Assembly (NCBI GenBank): GCA_014382375.1
Contig: JACNJU010000029.1
Location: 1-36,845 of the forward strand
Source: Rhodospirillaceae bacterium
Lineage (GTDB): Bacteria > Pseudomonadota > Alphaproteobacteria > Rhodospirillales > JABHCV01
Reading direction: 5' to 3'
Length of the DNA: 36,845 nucleotides
Shown here piece after piece: positions 16,278-25,747 of this stretch (position 1 is its first letter; each line of letters opens with the position of its first letter). A program made the translations under genes and the position numbers. Under the pieces are notes generated by a model that was given only the letters and a program-made list of their open reading frames with translations, was not told the DNA's origin and ran no database searches.

Positions 16278-16769
16278 ATGAGACAGTTTTTATTTTCAGC
16301 GCTTTTAGGCGCCGCTTGTGGGCTCGTCGCATTTTCGGGAGTGTCCGCCGATGAACACACCGGCAGTGTTTTTCTGGAAATATTGCGCTCACCCCCCAAT
16401 CGCCACGTTATTGCCATGAGCAGCATGGAAGAATGCCTGCGAGCGGCGGAATTCAGCAAAGCCAAGTGCGTCACAAAACAACCGCGTCTGCCCGATAGCT
16501 CCATCGGCGTCATGCGAACCACCGATTGGTCGGCAAGGCCGTTTATAAATGTCTCGGCCCCCCTGCTAAAGGGAAAAGACTTCGGCCCCGCCTATCTGGT
16601 GATCAGTCGCTCGCCACCTAATCGTCACGTCATCGCCATGGACAGCATGAAGAAGTGTCTGGAGGCTGCCTCCTATACCTCTGCCGAATGCATTGAAGAA
16701 CTGCCAAATCTGCCCGACAGCTCCGTCGGTGTGCTGCGGACGTTGAACAGTTCAAACAATCAGCCGTAA
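16278..16769 (+). CDS. Exported protein with two ~50-residue tandem repeats
   Basis: A 163-residue protein with a signal peptide (MRQFLFSALLGAACGLVAFS, cleavage about Ala24). The mature part is two copies of a ~50-residue unit at residues 32-81 and 106-155. Shared landmarks are RSPPNRHVIAM, a Met-x2-Cys (Cys53, Cys127), a second Cys 11 residues on (Cys64, Cys138) and LPDSSxGVxRT. Each unit thus probably has one disulfide. The DNA of the copies has diverged mainly at third positions, so the duplication is old and both are under selection. GTAGGA precedes the ATG. The function is unknown; I do not recognise the unit. Confidence 0.75.
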   Translation: MRQFLFSALLGAACGLVAFSGVSADEHTGSVFLEILRSPPNRHVIAMSSMEECLRAAEFSKAKCVTKQPRLPDSSIGVMRTTDWSARPFINVSAPLLKGKDFGPAYLVISRSPPNRHVIAMDSMKKCLEAASYTSAECIEELPNLPDSSVGVLRTLNSSNNQP

Positions 16770-16779
16770 AACCATCGGC

Positions 16780-18357
16780 CTAGAAGGTCAGGGCCTTGAC
16801 CTGGACCACCTGTTCCAGCTTGCAGATATCATCCATCACCTGACCAGCGGGCGGGCCATCAATTTCGATCAGTGCAATGGCGTCCCCGCCAGCCTCGGCC
16901 CGTCCCAAGTGGAAGGTCGCGATGTTGATCTTGGCATCACCCAAAGTCGTGCCCAGTGATCCGATAAAGCCCGGCGTGTCCTTATTGGTGATAAACAGCA
17001 TGTTTGGCCCCAGTTCGGCGTCCATGGGGATTCCCTTGATCTCGACAATCCGCGGATGGGCACCGGCAAACAGGGTTCCTGCCACCGAGCGACTCTGGTT
17101 TTCAGTCTTCACTGTCAATTTGATCAATGTCTGATAGGCACTGGCCCGTTCATGCTTGATCTCGGTGACGTCGATGTCGCGTTCCTTGGCGATCACCGGC
17201 GCGTTGACCATATTGACCGATTCCATCAAGGGCGACAGCAACCCTTGTAAAACGATAGCAGTCAGCGGTCGTATGTTCAGTTCGGCGACGTGCCCCTCAT
17301 ACTCTAACGTAACGCCTTCAAGGCCGCTTTCGGTAAGTTGACCGGCAAAACTGCCAAGTTGTTCGGCAAGCTGCATATATGGTTTCAGGCGCGGCGCTTC
17401 TTCGGCTGTCACCGAAGGCATATTCAGGGCATTGGTGACAGCACCGGATACCAGATAATCGGCCATTTGTTCGGCGACCTGCAGGGCAACCTTTTCCTGG
17501 GCCTCCGTCGTTGAAGCCCCCAGATGCGGCGTCGCCACGACATTATCCATGCCGAACAGGGGATTTTCCCTGGCCGGTTCTTCGGCAAAAACATCGAGCC
17601 CGGCGGCGGCGATCTTGCCGCTTTCCAGCCCGGCTTTCAGATCTTCTTCAACAATCAATCCGCCACGGGCGCAATTGATGATACGCACGCCGGGCTTCAT
17701 TTTGGCGATGGCATCGGCGTTGATGATGTCGCGGGTGGTATCAGTAAGCGGCGTGTGCAGAGAGATAAAGTCGGCGCGTGCAAACAAGTCATCCAGTTCG
17801 ACCTTTTCGACGCCAAGCTCAGCTGCCCGTTCGGGCGACAGGTACGGATCAAAAGCGATAACCCGCATTTTCAGTCCCTGGGCCCGGTCGGCGACAACCG
17901 CGCCGATGTTTCCACAGCCGATAATACCCAGAACCTTGCCCATGATTTCGACGCCCATGAATTTTGATTTTTCCCACTTTCCGGCATGGGTAGAGGTATT
18001 GGCGTGAGGAATTTGCCTGGATAGGGACATGATCATGGCAATGGCGTGCTCGGCCGTGGTGATGGAATTACCGAACGGCGTGTTCATGACGCAGACACCT
18101 GCAGCGGTTGCCGCAGCCACATCAATGTTATCGACGCCAATACCGGCACGACCGATCACTTTCAGATTTGTAGCCGCCGCCAGAACCGCAGCCGTCGCCT
18201 TGGTCGCCGAACGGACGGCAAGGCCATCATAGTCGCCAATGCAGGCAATCAGTTCTTCCGGACTCATGCCCGGCTTAACATCAACCTCAACACCGCGAGC
18301 GATAAAAATCTCGGCGGCAAGAGGGCTCATTTTATCGGAAATCAAAACTTTAGGCAT
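16780..18357 (-). CDS. serA: D-3-phosphoglycerate dehydrogenase
   Basis: A 525-residue SerA of the long type. It has the substrate/NAD fold with GIIGCGNIGAVV (near residues 146-157), the catalytic Arg in NCARGGLI, Glu in DVFAEEP and His in TPHLGAST, then the allosteric substrate-binding domain and a C-terminal ACT domain (LFITNKDTPGFIG onward). It oxidises 3-phosphoglycerate to 3-phosphohydroxypyruvate, the first step of serine synthesis. It follows serC with 108 bases between, in which two hairpins lie. The start is the ATG at 18357, with GGAG nine bases upstream; an in-frame ATG five codons earlier lacks a ribosome site. Confidence 0.96.
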   Translation of the reverse strand: MPKVLISDKMSPLAAEIFIARGVEVDVKPGMSPEELIACIGDYDGLAVRSATKATAAVLAAATNLKVIGRAGIGVDNIDVAAATAAGVCVMNTPFGNSITTAEHAIAMIMSLSRQIPHANTSTHAGKWEKSKFMGVEIMGKVLGIIGCGNIGAVVADRAQGLKMRVIAFDPYLSPERAAELGVEKVELDDLFARADFISLHTPLTDTTRDIINADAIAKMKPGVRIINCARGGLIVEEDLKAGLESGKIAAAGLDVFAEEPARENPLFGMDNVVATPHLGASTTEAQEKVALQVAEQMADYLVSGAVTNALNMPSVTAEEAPRLKPYMQLAEQLGSFAGQLTESGLEGVTLEYEGHVAELNIRPLTAIVLQGLLSPLMESVNMVNAPVIAKERDIDVTEIKHERASAYQTLIKLTVKTENQSRSVAGTLFAGAHPRIVEIKGIPMDAELGPNMLFITNKDTPGFIGSLGTTLGDAKINIATFHLGRAEAGGDAIALIEIDGPPAGQVMDDICKLEQVVQVKALTF

Positions 18358-18384
18358 ATCCCAAGACTCCATATCGGCAAGAGA

Positions 18385-18417
18385 GCAACCTGCGTTCCCT
18401 GAACGCAGATAGGTTGC
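18385..18417 (-). promoter_or_regulatory. Stem-loop in serA leader
   Basis: GCAACCTGCGTT and AACGCA-GATA-GGTTGC pair over 12 bp with a four-base bulge and a five-base loop (CCCTG), 28 bases before the serA ATG. It may act as a processing or attenuation element for the distal gene; no U-run follows, so it is not a plain terminator. Confidence 0.5.
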
Positions 18418-18426
18418 CCTGATTCA

Positions 18427-18440
18427 TTAATATCGATCAA
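18427..18440. promoter_or_regulatory. Possible weak Fnr-like site in serC-serA gap
   Basis: TTAAT-ATCG-ATCAA matches nine of ten Fnr consensus positions. A site between two serine-synthesis genes has no obvious logic and may be chance in an AT-rich gap. Confidence 0.2.
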
Positions 18441-18445
18441 ATTAT

Positions 18446-18475
18446 CTTCACTTGAATGATGTCATTTAAGTGAAG
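18446..18475 (-). terminator. Long stem-loop overlapping the serC stop
   Basis: CTTCACTTGAATGA and TCATTTAAGTGAAG pair over 14 bp with a single G-T pair and almost no loop. On the minus strand the stem includes the last serC codons and its TAA stop and is followed by ATAATTTG rather than a true U-run. It is likely a message-stabilising or partial termination hairpin at the end of serC. Confidence 0.5.
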
Positions 18476-19632
18476 TTTGATCTAACGGTTGCGTAAGCCC
18501 AGTCAATCCATGGCATTAAATTTTCAAGGTCAGTGGTCTCGACCGTCGATCCGGCCCAGATGCGCAAACCCGGTGGAGCCGCGGGATAACTGTTGATGTC
18601 ATTGGCAGCACCCTCGTCTTCCAAAAGCTTGGTCATGGCCTTGGCGACGACGGACTGCTTGTCCGCGTCCAATCCCTGAAACCAGTCAGCGACGATCATC
18701 AGACATACCGACGTCCGTGATCGAACCGCCTGATCGGTGGCCACATAATCAATCCATGGGGTGCGCTGGACCCAGCCGTCAATCGCCGCAGCGTTCGCCT
18801 GTGAGCGGCTGACAGTGGCATCGACGCCGCCGATACCTTCGATCCATTTCAAGGAGTCGATGGCATCCTCGACAACGATCATCGAGGGCGTGTTGATGGT
18901 CGCACCCTTGAAAATACCTTCGATCAACTTTCCGCCCTTGGTCAGACGAAAGACTTTTGGCAGGGGCCAGGGCGGGGTGTAGCTTTCCAGTCGTTCAACG
19001 GCGCGGGGGCTCAGAATCAAAATACCATGGGCACCCTCACCGCCCATCACCTTCTGCCAGGAAAACGTCGTCACATCCAGTTTGTCCCAGGGAAGGTCGT
19101 AAGCGAAGACGCCGGATGTCGCGTCGCAGATGGTCAGTCCCGCCCGATCAGCGTCTATCCAGTCGCCATCCGGAACACAGACACCAGAGGTGGTGCCGTT
19201 CCAGGTGAACACAACATCGCGCTGAAAGTTCACCTCGGCAAGGTTGGAAATTTGCCCGTATGGGGCTTTCAGAACCCGAACGTCCTCAAGCTTCAATTGT
19301 CCAGTGACATCATTTGCCCAGTCCGCACCGAAACTTTCCCAGGCCAGCATGTCGACGCCGCGCGCCCCCAGCAGGGACCACAGGGACATTTCCAGCGCCC
19401 CGGTGTCAGAGCCCGGGACGATACCAATGCGGTAGTCATCGGGTAATTTAAGAATGCTGCGAGACCGCTCGAGCACCTCGGCGAGGCGCGCCTTGCACGG
19501 ACCACTACGATGGGAACGCCCGGTTAAGGCATCCTGAAGGACATCCACGGACCATCCGGGACGTTTGGCACAAGGGCCAGTTGAAAAATTGGGATTCGCC
19601 GGACGCATGTCCGGCTTCTGTTGCGGATTCAT
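18466..19632 (-). CDS. serC: Phosphoserine aminotransferase
   Basis: A 388-residue PLP aminotransferase of the alphaproteobacterial SerC type. The N-terminus reads [18 protein letters not shown], followed by [13 protein letters not shown]; the PLP lysine is in [15 protein letters not shown]. It converts 3-phosphohydroxypyruvate and glutamate to phosphoserine, the step after SerA. AAGGAAGGGAG lies before the ATG. It is first in a serC-serA operon, driven by a clear promoter 60-90 bases upstream, with a hairpin in the short leader. Confidence 0.95.
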   Translation of the reverse strand: MNPQQKPDMRPANPNFSTGPCAKRPGWSVDVLQDALTGRSHRSGPCKARLAEVLERSRSILKLPDDYRIGIVPGSDTGALEMSLWSLLGARGVDMLAWESFGADWANDVTGQLKLEDVRVLKAPYGQISNLAEVNFQRDVVFTWNGTTSGVCVPDGDWIDADRAGLTICDATSGVFAYDLPWDKLDVTTFSWQKVMGGEGAHGILILSPRAVERLESYTPPWPLPKVFRLTKGGKLIEGIFKGATINTPSMIVVEDAIDSLKWIEGIGGVDATVSRSQANAAAIDGWVQRTPWIDYVATDQAVRSRTSVCLMIVADWFQGLDADKQSVVAKAMTKLLEDEGAANDINSYPAAPPGLRIWAGSTVETTDLENLMPWIDWAYATVRSNFT

Positions 19633-19662
19633 AATTTATCTCCCTTCCTTACAGAAGAGCTG

Positions 19663-19680
19663 ACGTTCGTTGGGGAACGT
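19663..19680 (-). ncRNA. Hairpin in serC 5' leader (serC-motif candidate)
   Basis: ACGTTC and GAACGT are separated by six bases and would form a 6-bp hairpin in the ~55-base leader of serC. Alphaproteobacterial serC-serA operons are known to carry a conserved leader structure called the serC motif; position and host group fit, but I cannot confirm the match without a covariance search. Confidence 0.45.
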
Positions 19681-19692
19681 TGGCCCACGGCG

Positions 19693-19721
19693 CTTATAGG
19701 AGCAATGCCGCGGCGCGTCAA
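19693..19721 (-). promoter_or_regulatory. serC promoter
   Basis: Read on the minus strand: TTGACG (19721-19716), a 17-base spacer and TATAAG (19698-19693). This is close to the sigma-70 consensus with ideal spacing and predicts transcription from about 19686. Confidence 0.75.
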
Positions 19722-19742
19722 CAGAGGACGGACAAAAAAGCC

Positions 19743-21593
19743 CTAAAGCCCGAAATACCAGGGCGCGAACAGGGAGAAGACGATCCATAACAGGACGATC
19801 AGGGGTGCCCCGGCGCGGAAATAATCGCCGAATCGATAGTGCCCCGGCCCCATCACCAATATGGAAGTCTGATAACCGATCGGCGTGGCGATGGCGCAGT
19901 TGGCGGCAAAGACCACCGCTATGGCGAATACTTGAGGATCAATTCCGGCTTCCCGGGCGACCCCGATGGCAATCGGCGTGAACAGCACCGCCGTCGCCTT
20001 GGCGCTGATAATGTTAGCCATGATCGCGGTAAAGGCAAAGAACACCGACAGGATGACCGCCGGGCTGGCCCCGTTCAGGGTCGCCATCAGGCTTTGCGCC
20101 AAAAAATGCGCACCGCCGGTTTCCTGCATCGCCGCCCCCATCGCCAGGGCCGCCGGGATCATCGTCAGGATTTTCGAATCCAGGGCGCGCGAGGCCTGTT
20201 GCAAATTAAGGGCCCCCGACAAGACCATGATAACCGCCCCCATCAGGGCGGCGGCAACAACCGGCAACAGGCCCGTAGCGGCAAAGAAAACGATGCCGAA
20301 GAAAATCATTGCCGCCCGCTTGGCATGATGGGCGACCGCCATTTCCTCGGTCGACCATTCCATCAGGACGACGTTGCGATCAGCGCGCAGGGCCTCGATA
20401 TCGCCAGGTTCACCCTGCACCAGCAATACATCGCCGGCCGCCAACACCGTATCGGCGAGACGCGACCTGATCATTTGCGAGCGGCGCTGGATACCCAGCA
20501 CAAAACAGCGGGTGCGTAGTTGAAAACCGGTTTGTCGTAGTCTGAGCCCGATCATTGATGAGGCTGGTGCGACCATGACTTCGGCCATCACCCGTTCGCC
20601 CTCGCGCATGGCATCTTCGCCGCCGGGCTCGTTTGCGGCGGCCAGAAGAAATCCCGGATCGTCGTTCAGCGCGTCTGATAAGGCCTGGCGGGAGGCCGCG
20701 ACGGTGACGCTATCGCCTTCCTCGATAAGCTCATCATGAAAGGGCGGTGTCAGAACTTTTTCGCCGCGCACGATCATCCGGACCCGCACATCAACCAGTT
20801 TATTGATCACACCGCCCACCACCATGGCGCCGATAAGCCGGGAACCCGGCGCGACGGAGATCTGGGTCATGAAATGACGTGGCGAGCGGGTCATGATGCG
20901 GTGCGCGAGCGAGGTTCTGTCCGGCAACTGGGAAGGCAGGATAAACAGGATGTAAGCCAGCCCGGCCACCGCCAGCACGATCCCCGGCACGGAGAAATCA
21001 AAGAAACCGAAGCCCTGCTCGCCCATTTCCAAAAGGGCGCTGGAAACCAGAAGATTGGTGCCCGAACCAATCAGCGTCGTCATGCCGCCAAGCACCGCAG
21101 CGTAGCTTAATCCCATCATCACTTTCGAGGTGGAGCGCTTAAACCTGTCGGATAACACCTGCATGATCGGGATAAAAATAACAACCACGGGAATGTTGTT
21201 CAGAAAGGCGCTGATGATCAGCACCACGGCCATAACAATGCTCATCGATAACCATTCTTTGTCAGCCCCAAGGTCGAGCACCATCCGGGATACCTTGTCG
21301 AGCACGCCTGTCCTGACCATGCCCTGACCGACAACCAGCAGGGCAAGGACGGTAATCAGGGCCGGGTTGGCAAATCCACGTAGCAGGCGTTCGGCGCTGA
21401 GCGTGTTTAGCCCGTCCGGGGAAGACACCGGAAATCCCTGAAAGAAGGCGATCATTAAGCAGATAACGCCGATGGAGGTGACTTCGATGGACAGCTTTTC
21501 CGAAACGTACAGGGCCAGCGCCCCGATAATCAGGGCAAATGTCGCCCACATCTGAAAAACGTTGTCCGACTGGTTGAGGATTTCAGCGCTCAT
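19743..21593 (-). CDS. SLC13/DASS-type permease with two TrkA-C domains
   Basis: A 616-residue inner membrane protein. Transmembrane segments fill residues ~15-215 and ~420-616, and a central cytoplasmic part (~240-400) has two TrkA-C (RCK_C) modules, e.g. VVGGVINKLVDVRVRMIVRG and LRQTGFQLRTRCFVLGIQRR. This is the SLC13 family (Na+/dicarboxylate/sulfate) arrangement with regulatory TrkA-C insert, often annotated as a sulfate or anion permease. The motif NNIPVVVIFIPI and the second-half repeat near the end mark the ion/substrate sites. The substrate is not predictable. There is no clear ribosome site at the ATG. It ends 21 bases before the serC promoter, so it is probably not part of the serC operon. 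Confidence 0.88.
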   Translation of the reverse strand: MSAEILNQSDNVFQMWATFALIIGALALYVSEKLSIEVTSIGVICLMIAFFQGFPVSSPDGLNTLSAERLLRGFANPALITVLALLVVGQGMVRTGVLDKVSRMVLDLGADKEWLSMSIVMAVVLIISAFLNNIPVVVIFIPIMQVLSDRFKRSTSKVMMGLSYAAVLGGMTTLIGSGTNLLVSSALLEMGEQGFGFFDFSVPGIVLAVAGLAYILFILPSQLPDRTSLAHRIMTRSPRHFMTQISVAPGSRLIGAMVVGGVINKLVDVRVRMIVRGEKVLTPPFHDELIEEGDSVTVAASRQALSDALNDDPGFLLAAANEPGGEDAMREGERVMAEVMVAPASSMIGLRLRQTGFQLRTRCFVLGIQRRSQMIRSRLADTVLAAGDVLLVQGEPGDIEALRADRNVVLMEWSTEEMAVAHHAKRAAMIFFGIVFFAATGLLPVVAAALMGAVIMVLSGALNLQQASRALDSKILTMIPAALAMGAAMQETGGAHFLAQSLMATLNGASPAVILSVFFAFTAIMANIISAKATAVLFTPIAIGVAREAGIDPQVFAIAVVFAANCAIATPIGYQTSILVMGPGHYRFGDYFRAGAPLIVLLWIVFSLFAPWYFGL

Positions 21594-21700
21594 ATCATAA
21601 TACTACAGGCCCTGAGCCGTGCCGCAATGGCCTTCAAGAAAAATGCAGCTACACAAGCGCATCCTGTTATGATATGAAGCGCGCCACACCATCCAAGTGA

Positions 21701-21774
21701 TGGGGAATCGTCTAATGGTAGGACGACGGTCTCTGACACCGTTAATCCTGGTTCGAGTCCAGGTTCCCCAGCCA
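21701..21774 (+). tRNA. tRNA-Gln (anticodon CUG)
   Basis: A complete cloverleaf: acceptor TGGGGAA (21701-21707) pairs with TTCCCCA (21764-21770), discriminator G, and an encoded CCA at 21772-21774. The anticodon stem ACGGT/ACCGT frames the loop CTCTGAC, giving anticodon CTG at 21733-21735 (reads CAG, glutamine). The T loop is GGTTCGAGTCC. The T-G-G start with U1-A72 is normal for tRNA-Gln. Confidence 0.95.
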
Positions 21775-21797
21775 ACACCTTCTACTCATAACCGCAA

Positions 21798-22919
<1,122 letters not shown>

Positions 22920-22963
22920 TTATTTTATTGATTTAAAAATTTCACAATTGGTGACGAACGATC

Positions 22964-23716
22964 CTAATGAGCATGGCTTTCTGTTTCAGCGCCAGTACTG
23001 GCGCTGTGATTATGACCATGACCGCCCAACGCCGACAGGGCTGAAGAGACTCCAAACAGAATAACAATCACCCCCGCAACCCTTCGCATCGTCGGGTTTT
23101 GAACAACAGTGCGCAAATGCTCATAGGCACCACCCATGGCCAAGAGCATGGGCAATGTTCCCAAACCGAAACCGAGCATCATCAGCGCGCCCCTTGATGG
23201 AGAAGCCGAAAGCGCTGAAAGAGCCAGGGCCGAATAAACAAGCCCGCAAGGCAGCCAGCCCCAGACCAGTCCCAGTCCAAAGGCATGAAATGGTGTATGC
23301 ACTGGCATAAACCGCTTTCCAAATGGCTGGATATATTTCCACAAGTGTTGCCCCAGGAATTCCATTTTGGTGACAACGTGACTCCAGCCCGCGAGATAAA
23401 GGCCAAGCAAAATCATCACCAAACCGGCGATTAACCTACCCACCGGAGCGACCATATCAAAGGGAAGATTGGCAGACTGCGCCCCAGCCAGACCGGCAAT
23501 GGCCCCGACTGTGCAATAACTGACAATGCGTCCGGCGTTGTAGGTTAAATGATGGGCTGACTGGGCAAGCCGCGACGGTTGTTTTGTATGCGGCATTCCA
23601 TTGTTCAGGGCGCCAACGATACCACCACACATTCCAATGCAATGGGCCGAACCAAGAAAGCCGATGGTCAACGCAGTCAAAAAAGATAATTCCACCGTCA
23701 ACTCCAAATTTCTCAT
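22964..23716 (-). CDS. TauE/SafE-type (DsbD_2-like) membrane protein
   Basis: A 250-residue protein with six or so membrane segments and the motifs GSAHCIGMCGG (about residues 22-32) and WGWLPCGLVYSAL, typical of the sulfite exporter TauE/SafE family related to the DsbD transmembrane domain and to cytochrome-oxidase/copper assembly proteins. The C-terminus is rich in His (GGHGHNHSAS, ESHAH), suggesting metal binding. In many proteobacteria this gene sits next to an Fnr-type regulator and cbb3 oxidase genes; here only the regulator is present, divergent. The ATG at 23716 is listed, but GTG at 23695 has GGAG six bases upstream and would also give a good start. Confidence 0.85.
   Translation of the reverse strand: MRNLELTVELSFLTALTIGFLGSAHCIGMCGGIVGALNNGMPHTKQPSRLAQSAHHLTYNAGRIVSYCTVGAIAGLAGAQSANLPFDMVAPVGRLIAGLVMILLGLYLAGWSHVVTKMEFLGQHLWKYIQPFGKRFMPVHTPFHAFGLGLVWGWLPCGLVYSALALSALSASPSRGALMMLGFGLGTLPMLLAMGGAYEHLRTVVQNPTMRRVAGVIVILFGVSSALSALGGHGHNHSASTGAETESHAH
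22987..23006. repeat. Perfect 20-bp palindrome in a coding tail
   Basis: CAGCGCCAGT-ACTGGCGCTG is fully self-complementary, placed in the last codons of the TauE-like gene (encoding SASTGA). In RNA it would form a strong hairpin just before the stop codon; no U-run follows. Confidence 0.7.
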
Positions 23717-23850
23717 TGGCCTAGCGTATATGTGTGATGGCGGCTCAAATCCAGTTTATTTTTTGCTCTTCCTTTACTAATTTCAGGTTTGGGGCGAATA
23801 AATTCTCGATTTGGCTTATATGTGGTGTCGGCAAGCTGAAAGGCCTGGCA

Positions 23851-24582
23851 ATGAAACCCATGGAATCCAAATGCCAAAAGACCTGCCTTAACCCCCAGTT
23901 CATAGAGGGGACGGAATGGTCGGTGTTGTCTCCGGAAGAAATTCAACACTTCAACGAAAACGCTATTTGCAGAACCTATGAAGCGGGTGAGGCCATTTTC
24001 TACGAGGAAGATGACTGCAAGGGCCTCTACCTGGTCAAAAGCGGACTTGTCGGGGTCAGAAAGGTTGATGCCGAAGGAGGTCATGTCCTTTTGCGCTTGG
24101 CGAATCCCGGCGATACCCTTGGCTACCGGCCATTACTCGCCGGGGAGAAACACCGGGCCGGTGCGGAAGTTCTGAAAACGGCCACAGTCTGTTTCCTGCC
24201 AAAGATAGCCATGCGTCATTTGCTGATCAGCAACCCGGAACTGGGAGCAGGATTCCTTCAGCGCACGGCGCAAGCTCTCGGTGCCGCCGATGACCGTTTT
24301 TTCAAAACCGTCACCCTGCCCGCCCGGATTCGGTTTATCCATTTACTCATGATCATGCGCGAAAGGTGTGGCCGGATCGTCGAGGATGGAAGTCTTTATA
24401 TGGAGCTTCCCCTGACTCGCCGCGACATTGCTTCGATGCTGGGAATCAGGGCCGAATCCCTTTCACGACTGGTCCACGAAATTGAGGCTGAAGGGCTTAT
24501 TCATTTTTCCGGAAACCTCGTAACGGTTTCCAATCCCGACCAACTGCTAAATGAAATAGACGCTGGGCTTCATTTCCCATAG
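23851..24582 (+). CDS. Crp/Fnr-family transcription regulator
   Basis: A 243-residue regulator with an N-terminal cyclic-nucleotide-binding-like domain (EAIFYEEDDCKGLYLVKSG, GDTLGYRPLL) and a C-terminal winged helix (LTRRDIASMLGIRAESLSRL). The recognition helix keeps Glu-x2-Ser-Arg (ESLSR), the contact pattern of Fnr/Anr proteins, so a TTGAT-N4-ATCAA-type site is expected. Cys8, Cys12, Cys40 and Cys56 are in the N-terminal third, but their spacing is not the canonical Fnr cluster pattern. I chose ATG 23851; the frame runs upstream to 23734 with no likely ribosome site. It is divergent from the TauE-like gene, 134 bases away. It is the obvious candidate to bind the box at 9410. Confidence 0.85.
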   Translation: MKPMESKCQKTCLNPQFIEGTEWSVLSPEEIQHFNENAICRTYEAGEAIFYEEDDCKGLYLVKSGLVGVRKVDAEGGHVLLRLANPGDTLGYRPLLAGEKHRAGAEVLKTATVCFLPKIAMRHLLISNPELGAGFLQRTAQALGAADDRFFKTVTLPARIRFIHLLMIMRERCGRIVEDGSLYMELPLTRRDIASMLGIRAESLSRLVHEIEAEGLIHFSGNLVTVSNPDQLLNEIDAGLHFP

Positions 24583-24842
24583 CCACCGCGCCCAAGAATG
24601 CACATTTGTTAAAAAATTTCCCTGACATTAACATAGATCATCACCCCACCTGACTTTCCGGGCATAGACTCCTCCATCTGTTTGTAAATCCTGTGACGGA
24701 GGGGAAGACGCCGAAGACAAGCATAAATGGTGGACCGGAAACGGTGCCCATCCGCACTGGATCATTCCAAACGCACCAGGCCCGATCAATTTACAGTTGC
24801 GGTTTATGGACACTGTTGTGGAGGTCGTTAAGGTTTGAGATC

Positions 24843-25556
24843 ATGACGAAACCGGGTAACAACGGCATTATGACCGAAGACTCCCGAAACGAGGCCAGGA
24901 CGGCCATGGAGCGAAGTGGGCTCTATGGTTTTCTGGCAACGATTTTCCGTTCCGAGCCAACCGAAGCTCAGATAAAAGGAATGAAATCGCCATCCTTTCA
25001 GGAAGCCCTGGGCGGAATTGATCTTGGTTTTACAGATGCAAACGATGCCGTTCTGGCCAGGGACTTGGCTGTTGAATACGCGGCCCTGTTTCTGGGTCCC
25101 GGTGGCCATGTCTCGCCCCATGAATCGGTTCATGTGGATGATGGCGGGCAGCTTTTAAGTGAGGCCACGGTTGCGGTCAAAAACTATATCGAGGCGTGCG
25201 GGTTTGAATATGACCCGGACTATCACGAACATCCTGACCACATCAGCACGGAGTTTGAATTCCTGGCAGAGGTCACTCGTCAGGAAGCTGTGGCCTGGCA
25301 GGAAAACGAATTGGCCAAGGCTCTGAATTGTCTTGAATATGAACGCGAATTTTTCGACAGGCATCTCGGTCGCTGGTTACCGACCTTTTGCGAAAGAGTC
25401 CTGGAACGGGCTGAATTGCCGTTCTATCGCCGAATCATTGAACTGGCGAGAAATTTCCTTGATGATGAAGTCGGTGAAATTAACCGACGCCTCACCTTAG
25501 CGAAGTCCGCTCTGGAAGGAAACTTGCCGGCGTTTGCAAGCGAAGGACACTGCTAA
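24843..25556 (+). CDS. TorD/DmsD-family molybdoenzyme chaperone
   Basis: A 237-residue all-helical protein of the TorD family, cytoplasmic chaperones that hold apo forms of DMSO-reductase-type molybdoenzymes before Tat export. Family signatures are the helix HVSPHESVHVDDG (TorD P-x-ESV motif) and DHISTEFEFLAEVTRQEAVAW (the D-H-I-x-x-E-x-E-F block, near residues 130-150). The start at 24843 has AAGG nine bases upstream; an ATG at 24870 (MTEDSRNEARTAM) begins exactly where family similarity starts and is an alternative. Its client should be adjacent, but none is found: downstream is only a 27-codon signal-peptide-like ORF. The preceding 260 bases (24583-24842) hold no convincing gene. Confidence 0.87.
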   Translation: MTKPGNNGIMTEDSRNEARTAMERSGLYGFLATIFRSEPTEAQIKGMKSPSFQEALGGIDLGFTDANDAVLARDLAVEYAALFLGPGGHVSPHESVHVDDGGQLLSEATVAVKNYIEACGFEYDPDYHEHPDHISTEFEFLAEVTRQEAVAWQENELAKALNCLEYEREFFDRHLGRWLPTFCERVLERAELPFYRRIIELARNFLDDEVGEINRRLTLAKSALEGNLPAFASEGHC

Positions 25557-25561
25557 ACGCA

Positions 25562-25645
25562 ATGAGTCATCAAGGCCCTTATTGGCGCTTGTTTTTCGCC
25601 GCCATTTTATTGACCCTGAACCTGTCATCACCGGCAACCCCCTGA
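25562..25645 (+). pseudogene. Signal-peptide-like ORF, possible truncated gene
   Basis: An ATG five bases after the TorD stop opens a 27-codon frame (starts MSHQGPYWRLFFAAILL, ends SSPATP) that looks like a complete Sec signal peptide with an Ala-x-Pro end, then stops. The 100 bases after it give no convincing continuation in any frame. It could be the start of an exported or cytochrome-type gene whose rest has been lost, or a short peptide gene. The ribosome site is poor (GAAGGA 14-16 bases away). Tentative. Confidence 0.4.
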
Positions 25646-25747
25646 TGCCTTCACCCATAAAAGTGCCTCAAGCTATGGGATTTGGCATTGCCGTCAATCA
25701 CAATAAGAAGGCAGTGCCTTATCTTGAGGGAACCGGTGGCCCTGCCC

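Noticed and set aside
19839-20519. 226-codon plus-strand frame
   Set aside because: Antisense shadow of the SLC13 permease, very rich in Arg, His and Gln as typical of shadows.
21701-21774. tRNA-Gln as an integration site
   Set aside because: No integrase gene and no repeat of the tRNA 3' end were found nearby.
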